A stretch of 64,000 nucleotides of DNA from an uncultured Bacteroidia bacterium (GTDB taxonomy: Bacteria > Bacteroidota > Bacteroidia > Bacteroidales > UBA932): the NCBI GenBank assembly GCA_902768665.1, contig CACXMA010000004.1, positions 1 through 64,000 of the forward strand. Reading direction: 5' to 3'. The translations under genes were made by a program, and so were the position numbers. Numbering within the stretch: position 1 is the stretch's first letter; each line of letters starts with the position of its first letter. Shown here piece by piece: positions 42,403 through 51,667 of this stretch. The notes below the pieces were generated by a model. It searched no databases and was not told where the DNA came from. It was given only the letters and a program-made list of their open reading frames with translations.

Positions 42403-44343
42403 TTAAAAATCGACGTCTTCCAGCTCGGCCTCGCTGCGGAGGTTCTCGCGGATGAAGTTCTGGCGCTCAATCGTGTTGTCGCCCATATAGAATTCCATGA
42501 TCTGGGAGATGGACTCCTCGTCGGAGAGGGAGACCGGGTCGAGCCGCATGTGCTCGCCGATGAAATCGACGAACTCGTTGGAGGAAATCTCGCCGAGACC
42601 TTTGAACCGGGTGATTTCCGGCTTGCCCTTGATCTTGCCGAGCGCCTTTTCCTTTTCCTCGACGCTGTAGCAGTAGCAGGTCTCCTGCTTGGTGCGGATG
42701 CGGAACAGGGGAGTCTGCAGGATATGGACATGACCACGGCGGATGAGGTCGGGGTAGTATTTCATGAAGAAGGTCAGCACGAGCATGCGGATATGCATGC
42801 CGTCGTCATCGGCATCGGTCGCGACGATGATGTTGTTGTAGCGGAGTCCTTCGATGTCGTCCTCGAGGCCCAGCGCTGAGACGAGCAGGCTCAGCTCCTC
42901 GTTCTCGGCGACCTTCTTGCGGCTTTCCTTGAAGCAGTTGATCGGCTTGCCGCGGAGGGAGAAGACGGCCTGGGTGTTGGCGTTGCGCACCTTGGTGATG
43001 GTACCGCTTGCGGAGTCGCCCTCGGTGATGAAGATGCTGGTGCGGTACTTGTCGTCCTCGCGGTCCTTGGGGAACTTGTCCGTATAGTGGTAGCGGCAGT
43101 CGCGCAGCTTGCGGTTGTAGACGGAGGCCTTCTTGTTGCGCTCGCGGGTCTTTTTCTGCACGCCGGCGATCTCCTCGCGTTCGGCCTGGGAGGCCTTGAT
43201 CTTCTCCTCGATGGCCGGGACGATGTCCATGTGCTTGTGGAGATAGTTGTCGAGGTTCTTGGCGACGAACTCGTTGATGAAGCTGCGCACGGTGGGGCCC
43301 CGCTCGATGATGGCGGAACCGTCCTCGGCGCGCCTCGGGGAGCCGTCGGGGTTCTTGACCTGCTTCTCCCACATATAGGTCGAGCCGAGCTTGATCTTGG
43401 CCTGGCTCTCGAAGATGGGTTCCTGGATCTGCACGGCGATGGCGCCGACGATGCCCTGGCGGACGTCTTCGGGCTTGTAGTCCTTCTTGAAGAAGTCCTT
43501 GAGGGTCTTGGCGATGGCCTCTCGGTAGGCGGCCAGGTGCGTGCCGCCGTCGCGGGTGTTCTGCCCGTTGACGAAGGAGGCGATGTTCTCACCGTAGGCG
43601 TTGCCGTGGGTCAGGACGATCTCGATGTCCTCGCCCTCGATGTGGATCAGCGGATAGAGCGGCGTCTCGGACATGTTCTCGCTGACGAGGTCCAGCAAGC
43701 CGTTCTCGCTCTTGTAGGGCGTGCCGTTGAGCACCAGCGTCAGGCCCTTCTTGAGGTAGGAGTAGTTCTTGACCATCGTCTCGACGTAATCCATCCGGAA
43801 ATGGAAGTCGCCGAACATCTGGTAGTCGGGCTTGAAGTGGATGAGGGTGCCGTCCTTCTCGGTGGAAGGGGTGATGGACTGCTCCTGGAGCTCGCCGCGG
43901 GAGAAGCGGGCGAACGAGCACTGTCCCTCGCGGAAGGAGCGGACCTCGAAGACGGAGGAGAGGGCGTTGACGGCCTTGGTGCCGACACCGTTCATACCGA
44001 CCGATTTCTTGAAGTTGCGGTCGTCGAACTTGCCGCCGGTGTTGAGCTTGGACGTCGCGTCCACGACCTTGGTCAGCGGAATGCCGCGACCGTAGTCGCG
44101 GATCGTCACCTCGCCGTCTTCGGTGATGGTGATGTTGACGCGGTTGCCGTAGCCCATCGAGAACTCGTCGATGGAGTTGTCGATGATTTCCTTCAGCAGG
44201 ACGTAGATGCCGTCGGCCTGGTCGTCGCCGTTGCCGAGACGGCCGATATACATACCCACCCTCCGGCGGATGTGTTCGTTATCCTCCAGGGTGATGATGG
44301 AATCGTCGGTGTAGGTGTTCTGTGTCTTCTTCTCCTCAGCCAT
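42403..44343 (-). CDS. parE: DNA topoisomerase IV subunit B
   Basis: A 646-residue type IIA topoisomerase ATPase subunit. GHKL ATPase: KEIIDNSIDEF, DYGRGIP, VGMNGVGTKAVNALS. TOPRIM: EGDSASGT and DADDDGMHIR. The N-terminal EHIRRRVGMYIGRLGNGDDQADGIY pattern fits Bacteroidota ParE rather than GyrB; the usual proline of RRPGMYIG is a valine here. No parC partner is adjacent. Promoter box TATATTTG at 44365-44372. Confidence 0.9.
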   Translation of the reverse strand: MAEEKKTQNTYTDDSIITLEDNEHIRRRVGMYIGRLGNGDDQADGIYVLLKEIIDNSIDEFSMGYGNRVNITITEDGEVTIRDYGRGIPLTKVVDATSKLNTGGKFDDRNFKKSVGMNGVGTKAVNALSSVFEVRSFREGQCSFARFSRGELQEQSITPSTEKDGTLIHFKPDYQMFGDFHFRMDYVETMVKNYSYLKKGLTLVLNGTPYKSENGLLDLVSENMSETPLYPLIHIEGEDIEIVLTHGNAYGENIASFVNGQNTRDGGTHLAAYREAIAKTLKDFFKKDYKPEDVRQGIVGAIAVQIQEPIFESQAKIKLGSTYMWEKQVKNPDGSPRRAEDGSAIIERGPTVRSFINEFVAKNLDNYLHKHMDIVPAIEEKIKASQAEREEIAGVQKKTRERNKKASVYNRKLRDCRYHYTDKFPKDREDDKYRTSIFITEGDSASGTITKVRNANTQAVFSLRGKPINCFKESRKKVAENEELSLLVSALGLEDDIEGLRYNNIIVATDADDDGMHIRMLVLTFFMKYYPDLIRRGHVHILQTPLFRIRTKQETCYCYSVEEKEKALGKIKGKPEITRFKGLGEISSNEFVDFIGEHMRLDPVSLSDEESISQIMEFYMGDNTIERQNFIRENLRSEAELEDVDF

Positions 44344-44364
44344 ATAGACTTATATATTAACTTG

Positions 44365-44372
44365 CAAATATA
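44365..44372 (-). promoter_or_regulatory. Promoter -7 box of parE operon
   Basis: TATATTTG on the minus strand, 21 nt before the parE ATG. Confidence 0.65.
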
Positions 44373-44415
44373 AGAAAAAACGGAGAGAATGACAACAGCC
44401 GTGTCGTACGGGAAG

Positions 44416-44585
44416 TTAGTCCCAGTCGTTGATGGTGTTCCGGATATCTTCCATCTGCCCCTTGGCCGGGACCCAGATGGAGAGGGTTACGAGATTTGAA
44501 CTGAAAGCGTCTTCGTCGAGCCAGAGGGCCGCTTCGCCTTCAAGGCCGTCAGTGCGGCGAGGAAGGGAAAGAGGATTCTTTTCAT
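44416..44585 (-). pseudogene. Possible frameshifted small exported-protein gene
   Basis: From ATG 44585 the minus strand reads a signal-like start, MKRILFPFLAALTA, and then an unlikely basic run to a stop at frame 1. In the neighbouring frame, directly after that signal, an acidic stretch LEGEAALWLDEDAFSSNLV continues to a stop at 44416 (IRNTINDWD). Together they look like a 55-60-residue exported protein broken by one frameshift. It lies 22 nt after the cstA stop. A real loss, a sequencing error, or chance are all possible. Confidence 0.35.
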
Positions 44586-44606
44586 GACGGTATGGTATAG
44601 ATGGGA

Positions 44607-46070
44607 TTATGCGTCTTTCCGGCTGCGGTGCCACCCGATGAAAAGGCCGAGGGAGAGAAGCGCCGCTGCGCAGCCGATGATGAGGTTCCAGTCCGCCGGG
44701 AGGTTGAAGCCGATGCGGGCGATGGCGATGTATGTTGCGCTGACCGCAGTCATGAACACGGCGGGGACAAGTCCGATCAGGAAGTACCAGCTGCCGCGGG
44801 GCTTGGAAACCGTCAGGTAGACGGTGATGGTCCAGAGCGCGAAGACGGCGAGGGTCTGGTTGGCCCAGCCGAAGTAGCTCCAGATCTTGCCGAAGCCGCC
44901 GGGCTCGGCGATGTTGTACCACAGCAGCAGACCGGCCAGGGCGAAGAGCGGGATGCTGACGACGAGGCGGTTGCGCATCGGTTTCTGCTCGTAGCGGAGG
45001 AAGTCGGCGATGATCAGGCGGGCGCTGCGGAAGGCCGTGTCGCCGCTGGTGATGGGCGCCGCCACGACACCGAGAAGGGCCAGGATGCCGCCGAAAACGC
45101 CGAGCCAGGACCCGGCCACGGACTTGACGATTTCGGGAGCGGACGTGTTGGCGGCACCGATTTCGGCAAGGCCGCCGTCGAAGAAGACCCAGGAGGAGAC
45201 CGCCGCCCAGATGAGCGCGACGATGCCCTCGCAGATCATGGCACCATAGAAGACGGGGCGACCGAGCCGCTCGTTCTTGATGCAGCGGGCCATCAGCGGG
45301 CTCTGCGTGGCGTGGAAGCCGCTTACCGCGCCGCAGGCGATGGTGATGAACAGGCAGGGGAAGATCGGGGTGCCGCTGCCCTGGAGATTATGTCCGGCCT
45401 GCTCCCAGACCTCCGGAATGCCCGGCCATTTGGCGAAGAGGCAGGCGCCGAGGGCGACGGCCATGAACAGCAGCGAAATGGCGAAAAGCGGGTAGATCCG
45501 GCCGATGATCTTGTCTACCGGCAGGAGCGTCGCGACGATATAGTAAATAAGGATGACCCCGACCCAGAACATCTTCGAGCCGAAGACCGAGCCGCCGAAC
45601 CAGCCCTCCGTCATGCCGCCGAGAATCTCCGCCGGCGAATAGACGAACACCGCGCCGACCATCAGCAGAAGCAGCACGCTGAAGGCCAGCATGACCTTTT
45701 TGGTGCCGCCGCCGAGATACTTGCCGACGATCTCCGGGAAGCCCACGCCGTCGTGGCGCACTGAGAGCATGCCCGTGAAATAGTCGTGCACCGCCCCGCC
45801 GAAGATGCAGCCGAAAACAATCCAGAGGTAGGACGCCGGACCGAACATCGCGCCCATGATGGCACCGAAGATCGGGCCCGTGCCGGCGATGTTCAGGAAC
45901 TGGATCATGAACACCTTCCAGGTCGGAAGGGGGATGAAATCCACGCCGTCGGGGTGCGCGACGGCCGGGGTCGCCTTGCGGCTGTCGGCGCCGAAAACGC
46001 GCTCGACAAAGCTGCCGTAGAGGAAAAAGCCCAGCAGCAGGGCTGCCAGGGCGATGACAAAGGAAATCAT
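44607..46070 (-). CDS. cstA: Carbon starvation protein CstA family transporter
   Basis: A 487-residue polytopic membrane protein of the CstA family (peptide or pyruvate transporter, induced on carbon limitation). Recognisable segments are PTWKVFMIQFLNIAGTGPIFGAI, VHDYFTGMLSVRHDG and ...GFHATQSPLMARCI. About 13 helices. Its start overlaps the pnuC stop by 4 nt, so it is translationally coupled in the HAD-pnuC-cstA operon. Confidence 0.92.
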   Translation of the reverse strand: MISFVIALAALLLGFFLYGSFVERVFGADSRKATPAVAHPDGVDFIPLPTWKVFMIQFLNIAGTGPIFGAIMGAMFGPASYLWIVFGCIFGGAVHDYFTGMLSVRHDGVGFPEIVGKYLGGGTKKVMLAFSVLLLLMVGAVFVYSPAEILGGMTEGWFGGSVFGSKMFWVGVILIYYIVATLLPVDKIIGRIYPLFAISLLFMAVALGACLFAKWPGIPEVWEQAGHNLQGSGTPIFPCLFITIACGAVSGFHATQSPLMARCIKNERLGRPVFYGAMICEGIVALIWAAVSSWVFFDGGLAEIGAANTSAPEIVKSVAGSWLGVFGGILALLGVVAAPITSGDTAFRSARLIIADFLRYEQKPMRNRLVVSIPLFALAGLLLWYNIAEPGGFGKIWSYFGWANQTLAVFALWTITVYLTVSKPRGSWYFLIGLVPAVFMTAVSATYIAIARIGFNLPADWNLIIGCAAALLSLGLFIGWHRSRKDA

Positions 46071-46636
46071 ATCTTTTTGCCTTTTTTAATCCAGTGGATA
46101 TAGCCGTAGACGGCCGAGAGGGTGTAGGCGGCGTAGAGTACGGTCAGAAGCCGGCTCCCGAGGACCACGCAGAGGGCCGTCGTCAGCGTGTCGGCCACGA
46201 TCCACAGCAGCCACTGCTGGGGGTAGGCCCGGGCCAGCCACCAGGTGCCGACGGCGCTCAGCAGAAAAACGACCGCGTCCAGCCACGGCGCCGGGTCGCC
46301 GCCGAGCCGCAGGACCCGGGCCAGCAGGGGAGTGCCGAGGACCAGAATGGCCGCCGAGGCCGCTGCAACGGGCCATGTCAGCTGCCGCAGATGGATCCCT
46401 TCGCCCTCGGATGCGTCGTCCCGCCTCCACTGGATGAGCCCCCAGACGGACATGCCGACATAGTATAGGTTGAGGCCCATCGAGGCCCAGGCGTGCTGCC
46501 AGCCGAAGGAAAACGCACAGGCCGCGCCGGTAAAGATGCCGATCACCCACATCGCATTCCGCTGCCCGATTTCGAGCAGGATATAGGCGATGCCGGTGAC
46601 GAGGCAGATCCAGTCTATGAGCTCGATCCAGCTCAT
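46067..46636 (-). CDS. PnuC-family vitamin transporter
   Basis: A 189-residue, seven-helix membrane protein of the PnuC family (SWEET-like facilitated diffusion of nicotinamide riboside or, in PnuT members, thiamine). Elements: NLYYVGMSVWGLIQWRR, ADTLTTALCV. No NadR or thiamine kinase gene is in the window, so the substrate is unassigned. Coupled to genes on both sides by 4-nt overlaps. Confidence 0.88.
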   Translation of the reverse strand: MSWIELIDWICLVTGIAYILLEIGQRNAMWVIGIFTGAACAFSFGWQHAWASMGLNLYYVGMSVWGLIQWRRDDASEGEGIHLRQLTWPVAAASAAILVLGTPLLARVLRLGGDPAPWLDAVVFLLSAVGTWWLARAYPQQWLLWIVADTLTTALCVVLGSRLLTVLYAAYTLSAVYGYIHWIKKGKKI

Positions 46637-47472
46637 CTATAGCGGGCGAGGCACTTCAGCTCGTGGTCGGCCTTGATCTTGTCGATGATGGAGCAGACGA
46701 GGCGGAAGGTGCGGGAGTCCCTGGTGTAGTTGGCAGGGGAGATGAAGGACGCGCGGCCCTGGCGCTGGAGCTTCCGGGCGCTGGCGCGTTTGGCGGGGTT
46801 GGCGGGGTCGAAAACGGCCACCGTGTGCCCGCCGAACATGGAAACCACTTTCATTGACGGGACATCCGTCTCGCCGTCGCCGAAGTAGATCATGTTGGAG
46901 AAGGGGATGCGCTTGTTCTCCTCGGCCATGGATTCGTTGACGCGCTTGGCGTCGCGGGAGGAGAAGATGCCCTTCTGGATTTTGAACAGGTACTGGGTCT
47001 TGGCGGTGTAGTCCACGGCGATGCCGGGCCATTCCGCCTCGCCGGCCTCGTTGTAGATGTAGCTGCCGGCGAAGATGTGCTTGAACTCGCGGGCGATGGG
47101 GGAGCCTTCGATGATCTCCTTGAGGCCGGAGGAGTTGATGTAGTGTTCGATGATGACGCCTCTGTCGCGGCCGTAGCGGTTGACGTTCTGGAACCACTCC
47201 CGGACGCCTTCGTAGAGCTTGATGTCGGCGCCGAAGCGGCGGAAGTTCTCCCGGGTCAGGCGGATGCCGAGCTTTTCGGCCTCGTCCTTCATCAGCTTCA
47301 TGTAGGCGAGGATGTTGGAGGCGTCCTGGCCGATGGCGATACCGTCGGACATTTTCCAGAATTCCTCGGGCGTGCGGCCGATGGCCTGGATGAACCCGAA
47401 CTCCTGCATGTTGCCGGGGGAGAGGGTCCCGTCGAAGTCGTAAATGAGTGCTGCTATCGGTTTTCTTTTCAT
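46633..47472 (-). CDS. HAD-superfamily hydrolase
   Basis: A 279-residue HAD phosphatase. Motif I is DFDGTLSPG (residues 11-19), the helical cap is large, and motif IV is FGDGETDVPS. Substrate unknown; HAD phosphatases next to PnuC could dephosphorylate a nucleotide precursor before uptake balance, but that is inference. Start MKRKPIAAL was chosen; the promoter box TAACTTTG is at 47494-47501. First gene of HAD-pnuC-cstA. Confidence 0.87.
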   Translation of the reverse strand: MKRKPIAALIYDFDGTLSPGNMQEFGFIQAIGRTPEEFWKMSDGIAIGQDASNILAYMKLMKDEAEKLGIRLTRENFRRFGADIKLYEGVREWFQNVNRYGRDRGVIIEHYINSSGLKEIIEGSPIAREFKHIFAGSYIYNEAGEAEWPGIAVDYTAKTQYLFKIQKGIFSSRDAKRVNESMAEENKRIPFSNMIYFGDGETDVPSMKVVSMFGGHTVAVFDPANPAKRASARKLQRQGRASFISPANYTRDSRTFRLVCSIIDKIKADHELKCLARYR

Positions 47473-47493
47473 ACGCTCTGGCTTAATCTGGCA

Positions 47494-47501
47494 CAAAGTT
47501 A
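47494..47501 (-). promoter_or_regulatory. Promoter -7 box of the HAD-pnuC-cstA operon
   Basis: TAACTTTG on the minus strand; a TATATTTG box (47513-47520) for the acyl-CoA ligase lies 11 nt away on the plus strand, so the two promoters are nearly overlapping and back to back. Confidence 0.65.
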
Positions 47502-47512
47502 CAAATAATTTG

Positions 47513-47520
47513 TATATTTG
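47513..47520 (+). promoter_or_regulatory. Promoter -7 box of the second acyl-CoA ligase
   Basis: TATATTTG, 26 nt before the ATG at 47547. Confidence 0.65.
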
Positions 47521-47546
47521 TCCTCTGGAACAATGTATTAAAACCA

Positions 47547-49163
47547 ATGGAACATTATCTTTTGAGGCTCCAGAACGCGACCCGGAAGTATTGGGAAAAG
47601 GCCGCGCTCAATTCACTCGGCGGAGAATCCTTTACCTACGGACAGATGGCTACCCAGGTGGAGAAATTCCACCTCGCCTTCGAGGCCCTCGGCCTCAAAA
47701 AAGGTGACAAGATCGCCCTCTGCGCGCGCAACGGCGCCCGTTTCGGCATGGTCTACATGTCCGTCGTTACCTATGGAACCGTCATCGTCCCGATTCTCGC
47801 GGATTTCCTGCCGGAGAACGTCGTCCACCTGACGGACCATTCCGACGCCCTCATCCTTTTCACCAACCGGGACAAGTTCGAGAAGATGGACCCGAAAGGG
47901 ATGCCGAAAGTGCGGCTGGTCATCGATGTCGATTCCTGGGGTGTGCTCTACGCCGCCGACAAGGAGACGGAGGCCGCCTACGGCACCATGGAGGCCCTTT
48001 TTGCGAAGAAATACCCCGGCGGTTTCGGCCCGGAGGACGTCAATTACCCGACCGACAACCTCGACGAACTTTCGACCATCAACTATACTTCCGGCTCGAC
48101 GGGCGACCCGAAGGGCGTCATGCTGACCCATCGCAATTTCAACACCGTCGTCGATTATAGCCAGCGCCACATGCCCGCCGGCGACAAGATCGTTTCGATG
48201 CTTCCGATGGCCCACATGTACGGCCTCGTCATCGAGTTCATCTATCCGCTGTGCAACGGCACCGCCATCTACTGGCTCGGCAAGGCACCGACCCCGGCGA
48301 CCCTGCTGAAGGCTTTCGCCGACGTCAAGCCCTATCTGCTCGTGACGGTTCCGCTGGTGATGGAGAAGATCTACAAGTCCAAGATCAAGCCCGCCGTGGA
48401 CAAGCCTTCGGTGAAGTTCCTGATGCATGTCCCCGGTGTAAACAAGCTTATATTTAAGAAGATCCGCACCGGCCTCGAGCAGGCGTTCGGCGGGAAGGTC
48501 CGTGAGTTTATCATGGGCGGCGCCGCGCTCAACCCCGAAGTGGAAAAGATCCTCAGCAAGATCCATTTCCCGTATGTGGTGGGCTACGGCATGACGGAGG
48601 CCTGTCCGCTGCTGGCCTATGAGGGATGGCGCAAATTCGTCCCCGGCTCCTGCGGAAAGGCCCTGGATTGTGTCGAGGTGCGCATCGATTCCGCCGACCC
48701 TGTCAACACCGTCGGCGAGATCCAGGCCCGCGGCGACAGCATCATGATCGGCTACTACAAGAATCCGGACGCCACGAAAGCGGCCTTCACGGAGGACGGC
48801 TGGCTCCGCACCGGCGACCTCGGCGTCGTCGACAAAGAGGGCAACATCTTTATCCGCGGCCGCTCCAAGAACATGATTCTCAGCGCTTCCGGGCAGAATA
48901 TCTATCCCGAGGAGGTTGAGGCCGTGGTGAACAATCAGCCCTATGTCGTCGAGTCGGTCGTCGTCGAGCGCGAAGGCAAACTCGTCGCCCTGGTCTACAT
49001 CGACGCGAGCTACGTCGCCGACCCCGAGGAACTGGCCGAGCAGATCCGCATCGAGTCCAACAAGCACCTGCCTCCTTACAGCCTGATCTCCAAGGTCGAG
49101 CTCCAGCAGGAGCCCTTCGAGAAGACCCCGAAGATGTCCATCAAGCGCTTCCTGTATAAATAA
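47547..49163 (+). CDS. AMP-dependent acyl-CoA synthetase, second copy
   Basis: A 538-residue ANL-family ligase. Motifs: TINYTSGSTGDPKGV, GYGMTEACPLL and GWLRTGDLGVVDKEGNIFIRGRSKNM; ends with the catalytic-lysine region KTPKMSIKRFLYK. It is monocistronic with its own promoter. It is a diverged paralogue of the 40.1-41.8 kb enzyme; likely also fatty-acid activating. Confidence 0.9.
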   Translation: MEHYLLRLQNATRKYWEKAALNSLGGESFTYGQMATQVEKFHLAFEALGLKKGDKIALCARNGARFGMVYMSVVTYGTVIVPILADFLPENVVHLTDHSDALILFTNRDKFEKMDPKGMPKVRLVIDVDSWGVLYAADKETEAAYGTMEALFAKKYPGGFGPEDVNYPTDNLDELSTINYTSGSTGDPKGVMLTHRNFNTVVDYSQRHMPAGDKIVSMLPMAHMYGLVIEFIYPLCNGTAIYWLGKAPTPATLLKAFADVKPYLLVTVPLVMEKIYKSKIKPAVDKPSVKFLMHVPGVNKLIFKKIRTGLEQAFGGKVREFIMGGAALNPEVEKILSKIHFPYVVGYGMTEACPLLAYEGWRKFVPGSCGKALDCVEVRIDSADPVNTVGEIQARGDSIMIGYYKNPDATKAAFTEDGWLRTGDLGVVDKEGNIFIRGRSKNMILSASGQNIYPEEVEAVVNNQPYVVESVVVEREGKLVALVYIDASYVADPEELAEQIRIESNKHLPPYSLISKVELQQEPFEKTPKMSIKRFLYK

Positions 49164-49165
49164 GG

Positions 49166-49196
49166 TTTGATTAATACTGAATATTTTATACCTTTG
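49166..49196 (+). promoter_or_regulatory. Promoter of the porin-potABCD operon
   Basis: TTTG (49166-49169), 19-nt spacer, TACCTTTG (49189-49196): a consensus promoter pair. Confidence 0.82.
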
Positions 49197-49198
49197 CA

Positions 49199-49257
49199 CC
49201 GGGTTTCCCGTAGGGAGCCCGGTTATTTGTATCACCAAACCCTTTTTTATGCGGTTT
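49199..49257 (+). promoter_or_regulatory. Structured leader of the porin-potABCD operon
   Basis: A GC-rich hairpin begins within 3 nt of the -7 box (49199-49209 pairing with 49213-49222, one bulge), followed by a weak stem AAACC (49237-49241) / GGTTT (49253-49257) that ends 4 nt before the start codon. An attenuator-, riboswitch- or sRNA-type role is only inferred. Confidence 0.4.
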
Positions 49258-49261
49258 TATA

Positions 49262-50287
49262 ATGAAGAAAATCCTGGTTGTATGCGCAGCAATGTTGATG
49301 CTGCCCTGCTTGCCTCTTCGCGCACAAGAGGCTGAGGACACCGGAACCGGTGTCAGTTTGTCCGTAATCCCGAGATTGGACATCACTCCCGAATTCAATG
49401 ACGGATCGGGCGAATTTACATTCGGCTATTCTTCGCTATATACCCTTTTCGAAGGAAACATCACGGAAAACCTTTCGTTCAGTGTCATGAACCACTGGGC
49501 CTCGCTTTGGGGCACCGATCCTTTCGGTCAGGAAACGAAAGACCTCTACAACAAGACCTTCTGGCACAGCGACACCAACAACTGGCTCGACTGGGCTTAT
49601 CTTACCTATGAGACCGGTGACTGGAGCTTTACCCTCGGTAAGGACGGTCTCCTTGTCGGCGGCATCGAGTTCGACGACTATGATTTCGAGGTCCATCCCG
49701 CCACGGCTACGACCCTCTGGAACGTCCTTCCCTCCTATCAGTGGGGCGGCAAGATCGGCTATGCCCTCGGCGAGCAGACCCTCCTCCTGCAGGTGACCGC
49801 TTCCCCTTACGGCGAGCGCCCGTTCTCCAGCGGCCTCTACAGCTTCGGCCTCGGCTGGAACGGCAGCGCCGGCAATTTCGAGTGGATCAACGCTTTCACC
49901 CTCATGCAGACCGGCATCGACGGCGAAAAGACGCAGCCTGTGCTGTCGCTCGGCGGCCGCTGGACCCCTTCCGATGCCCTGGAAGTGCGTCTGGACCTGT
50001 CCAACCGCGTCGGCGACTATGTCTTCCTCCTCTCAAAGGGTTTCATGGCTCATCCGACTGTCACCTGGTCGTTCTCCGAGAAATTTGACCTTGTCGGCAC
50101 CTGCGTCTTCGAGGCGAACACCCGTCCCGACGACGCCGTCTATACCTGGATGCCCGGTGCGGCACTCCACTGGTATCCTTTCGGAGAGGACCGCAACCTC
50201 CGCGTCCATGCCACGGCCGCATACAACTCCACTTTCGAGTTGACCACCCTCAGCCTCGGCGTCCTGTACAACCTTAACCTTCTCTAA
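49262..50287 (+). CDS. Putative outer-membrane beta-barrel (porin-like) protein
   Basis: A 341-residue exported protein (signal MKKILVVCAAMLMLPCLPLRA) made of alternating amphipathic strands rich in aromatic girdle residues (FTFGYSSLYTLFEG, FSVMNHWASLWG, WINAFTLMQTG), ending in an amphipathic strand (TTLSLGVLYNLNLL), as in outer-membrane barrels. No named family recognised. It lies 3 nt ahead of potA, so it is in the polyamine transporter operon and may be its outer-membrane entry channel. Confidence 0.75.
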   Translation: MKKILVVCAAMLMLPCLPLRAQEAEDTGTGVSLSVIPRLDITPEFNDGSGEFTFGYSSLYTLFEGNITENLSFSVMNHWASLWGTDPFGQETKDLYNKTFWHSDTNNWLDWAYLTYETGDWSFTLGKDGLLVGGIEFDDYDFEVHPATATTLWNVLPSYQWGGKIGYALGEQTLLLQVTASPYGERPFSSGLYSFGLGWNGSAGNFEWINAFTLMQTGIDGEKTQPVLSLGGRWTPSDALEVRLDLSNRVGDYVFLLSKGFMAHPTVTWSFSEKFDLVGTCVFEANTRPDDAVYTWMPGAALHWYPFGEDRNLRVHATAAYNSTFELTTLSLGVLYNLNLL

Positions 50288-50290
50288 AAG

Positions 50291-51667
50291 ATGAGCGAAC
50301 ACATCATTGAAGTGCAGCACCTCTCGAAGTCATTCGGCAACAAGAAGGTGCTGGAGGATATTTCATTCTATATCAAAAAAGGTGAGTTCATCACCTTCCT
50401 CGGCCCCTCCGGCTGCGGCAAGACGACCCTCCTGCGGATGATCGCCGGTTTCCTGCAGCCCGACGAGGGCACCATCCTCATGGACGGCAAGGACATCGCC
50501 GCCCTCCCGCCGCACAAGCGCGAGCTCAACACCGTGTTCCAGCGCTATGCCCTGTTCCCGCATCTCGACGTCTACGAGAACATCGCCTTCGGCCTCAAGC
50601 TCAAGGGCGTCCCCGAGAAGGAGATCGACCAGCGCGTCCGCAAGGTGCTCAAGCTTGTGGCCATGTCCGACTATGAGGACCGCGACATCGAGACCCTCTC
50701 CGGCGGCCAGCAGCAGCGTATCGCCATCGCCCGCGCCATTGTCAACCAGCCGAAGATCCTGCTGCTCGACGAGCCGCTCGCCGCGCTGGACCTCAAGATG
50801 CGCAAGGACATGCAGATCGAGCTCAAGGAGATGCACCGCAAGCTCGGCATCACCTTTATCTACGTCACCCACGACCAGGAAGAGGCGCTGACCCTGTCCG
50901 ACACCATCGTCGTCATGAACGAAGGCCGGATCCAGCAGATCGGCACCCCGACCGACATCTACAACGAGCCCGTCAACTGCTTCGTGGCCGACTTCATCGG
51001 TGAGAGCAACATCCTCAAGGGCCAGATGATCCGCGACCGCCGCGTCGCCTTCATCAAGCACGAGTTCGACTGCGTCGACGAAGGCTTCGGCGAGGACGTC
51101 CCGGTCGACGTCGTCGTGCGTCCGGAGGACATCTATTTCACCACCGACCCCGCCAAGTGCCAGTTCAAGGCCAAGGTCAGCTCCTGCATCTTCAAGGGCG
51201 TCCACTACGAAATGTGGGTGGATACCGATTCGGGCTTCGAGCTGATGATCCAGGACTACGACCCTTATCCCGTCGGCAGCGAGGTGATGCTCTACATCGA
51301 CCCGGATGACATCCAGGTCATGAAGAAGGAGCGCACGGCCAATGTCTTCGACGGTGTGGTCAAATCCGCGGAGGCGGTGACCATCTTCGGCGAGGACTTC
51401 CCGCTCGCAACCGATCTGGAGCCAGGCACGGAGGTGAGAGTCGAGGTCCCGTTCACGGGCATCGACCTGATGGACAACCTCGATGACGGCGTCGTCGACG
51501 GCGAGGTCCACTTCATCCTCTACATGGGCAACCACTACCACCTCCAGGTCCGCACCGAGAAGGGCGAATCCGTCTGGGTGGACACGAACGACATCTGGGA
51601 CAAGGGCGACCTCGTCGGTATCGTCATCAAGCCCGGGACCGCAAAGATCACTCCGAAAAATGAGTAG
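50291..51667 (+). CDS. potA: Spermidine/putrescine ABC transporter ATP-binding protein
   Basis: A 458-residue ABC ATPase: Walker [10 protein letters not shown], signature [15 protein letters not shown], Walker [14 protein letters not shown]-loop VTHDQEEAL. Beyond the usual about 370 residues there is a C-terminal extension with at least two TOBE-like segments (near [12 protein letters not shown] and again near the C-terminus). TOBE domains often act in substrate sensing or inhibition. Its stop overlaps the potB start by 8 nt. Confidence 0.92.
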   Translation: MSEHIIEVQHLSKSFGNKKVLEDISFYIKKGEFITFLGPSGCGKTTLLRMIAGFLQPDEGTILMDGKDIAALPPHKRELNTVFQRYALFPHLDVYENIAFGLKLKGVPEKEIDQRVRKVLKLVAMSDYEDRDIETLSGGQQQRIAIARAIVNQPKILLLDEPLAALDLKMRKDMQIELKEMHRKLGITFIYVTHDQEEALTLSDTIVVMNEGRIQQIGTPTDIYNEPVNCFVADFIGESNILKGQMIRDRRVAFIKHEFDCVDEGFGEDVPVDVVVRPEDIYFTTDPAKCQFKAKVSSCIFKGVHYEMWVDTDSGFELMIQDYDPYPVGSEVMLYIDPDDIQVMKKERTANVFDGVVKSAEAVTIFGEDFPLATDLEPGTEVRVEVPFTGIDLMDNLDDGVVDGEVHFILYMGNHYHLQVRTEKGESVWVDTNDIWDKGDLVGIVIKPGTAKITPKNE

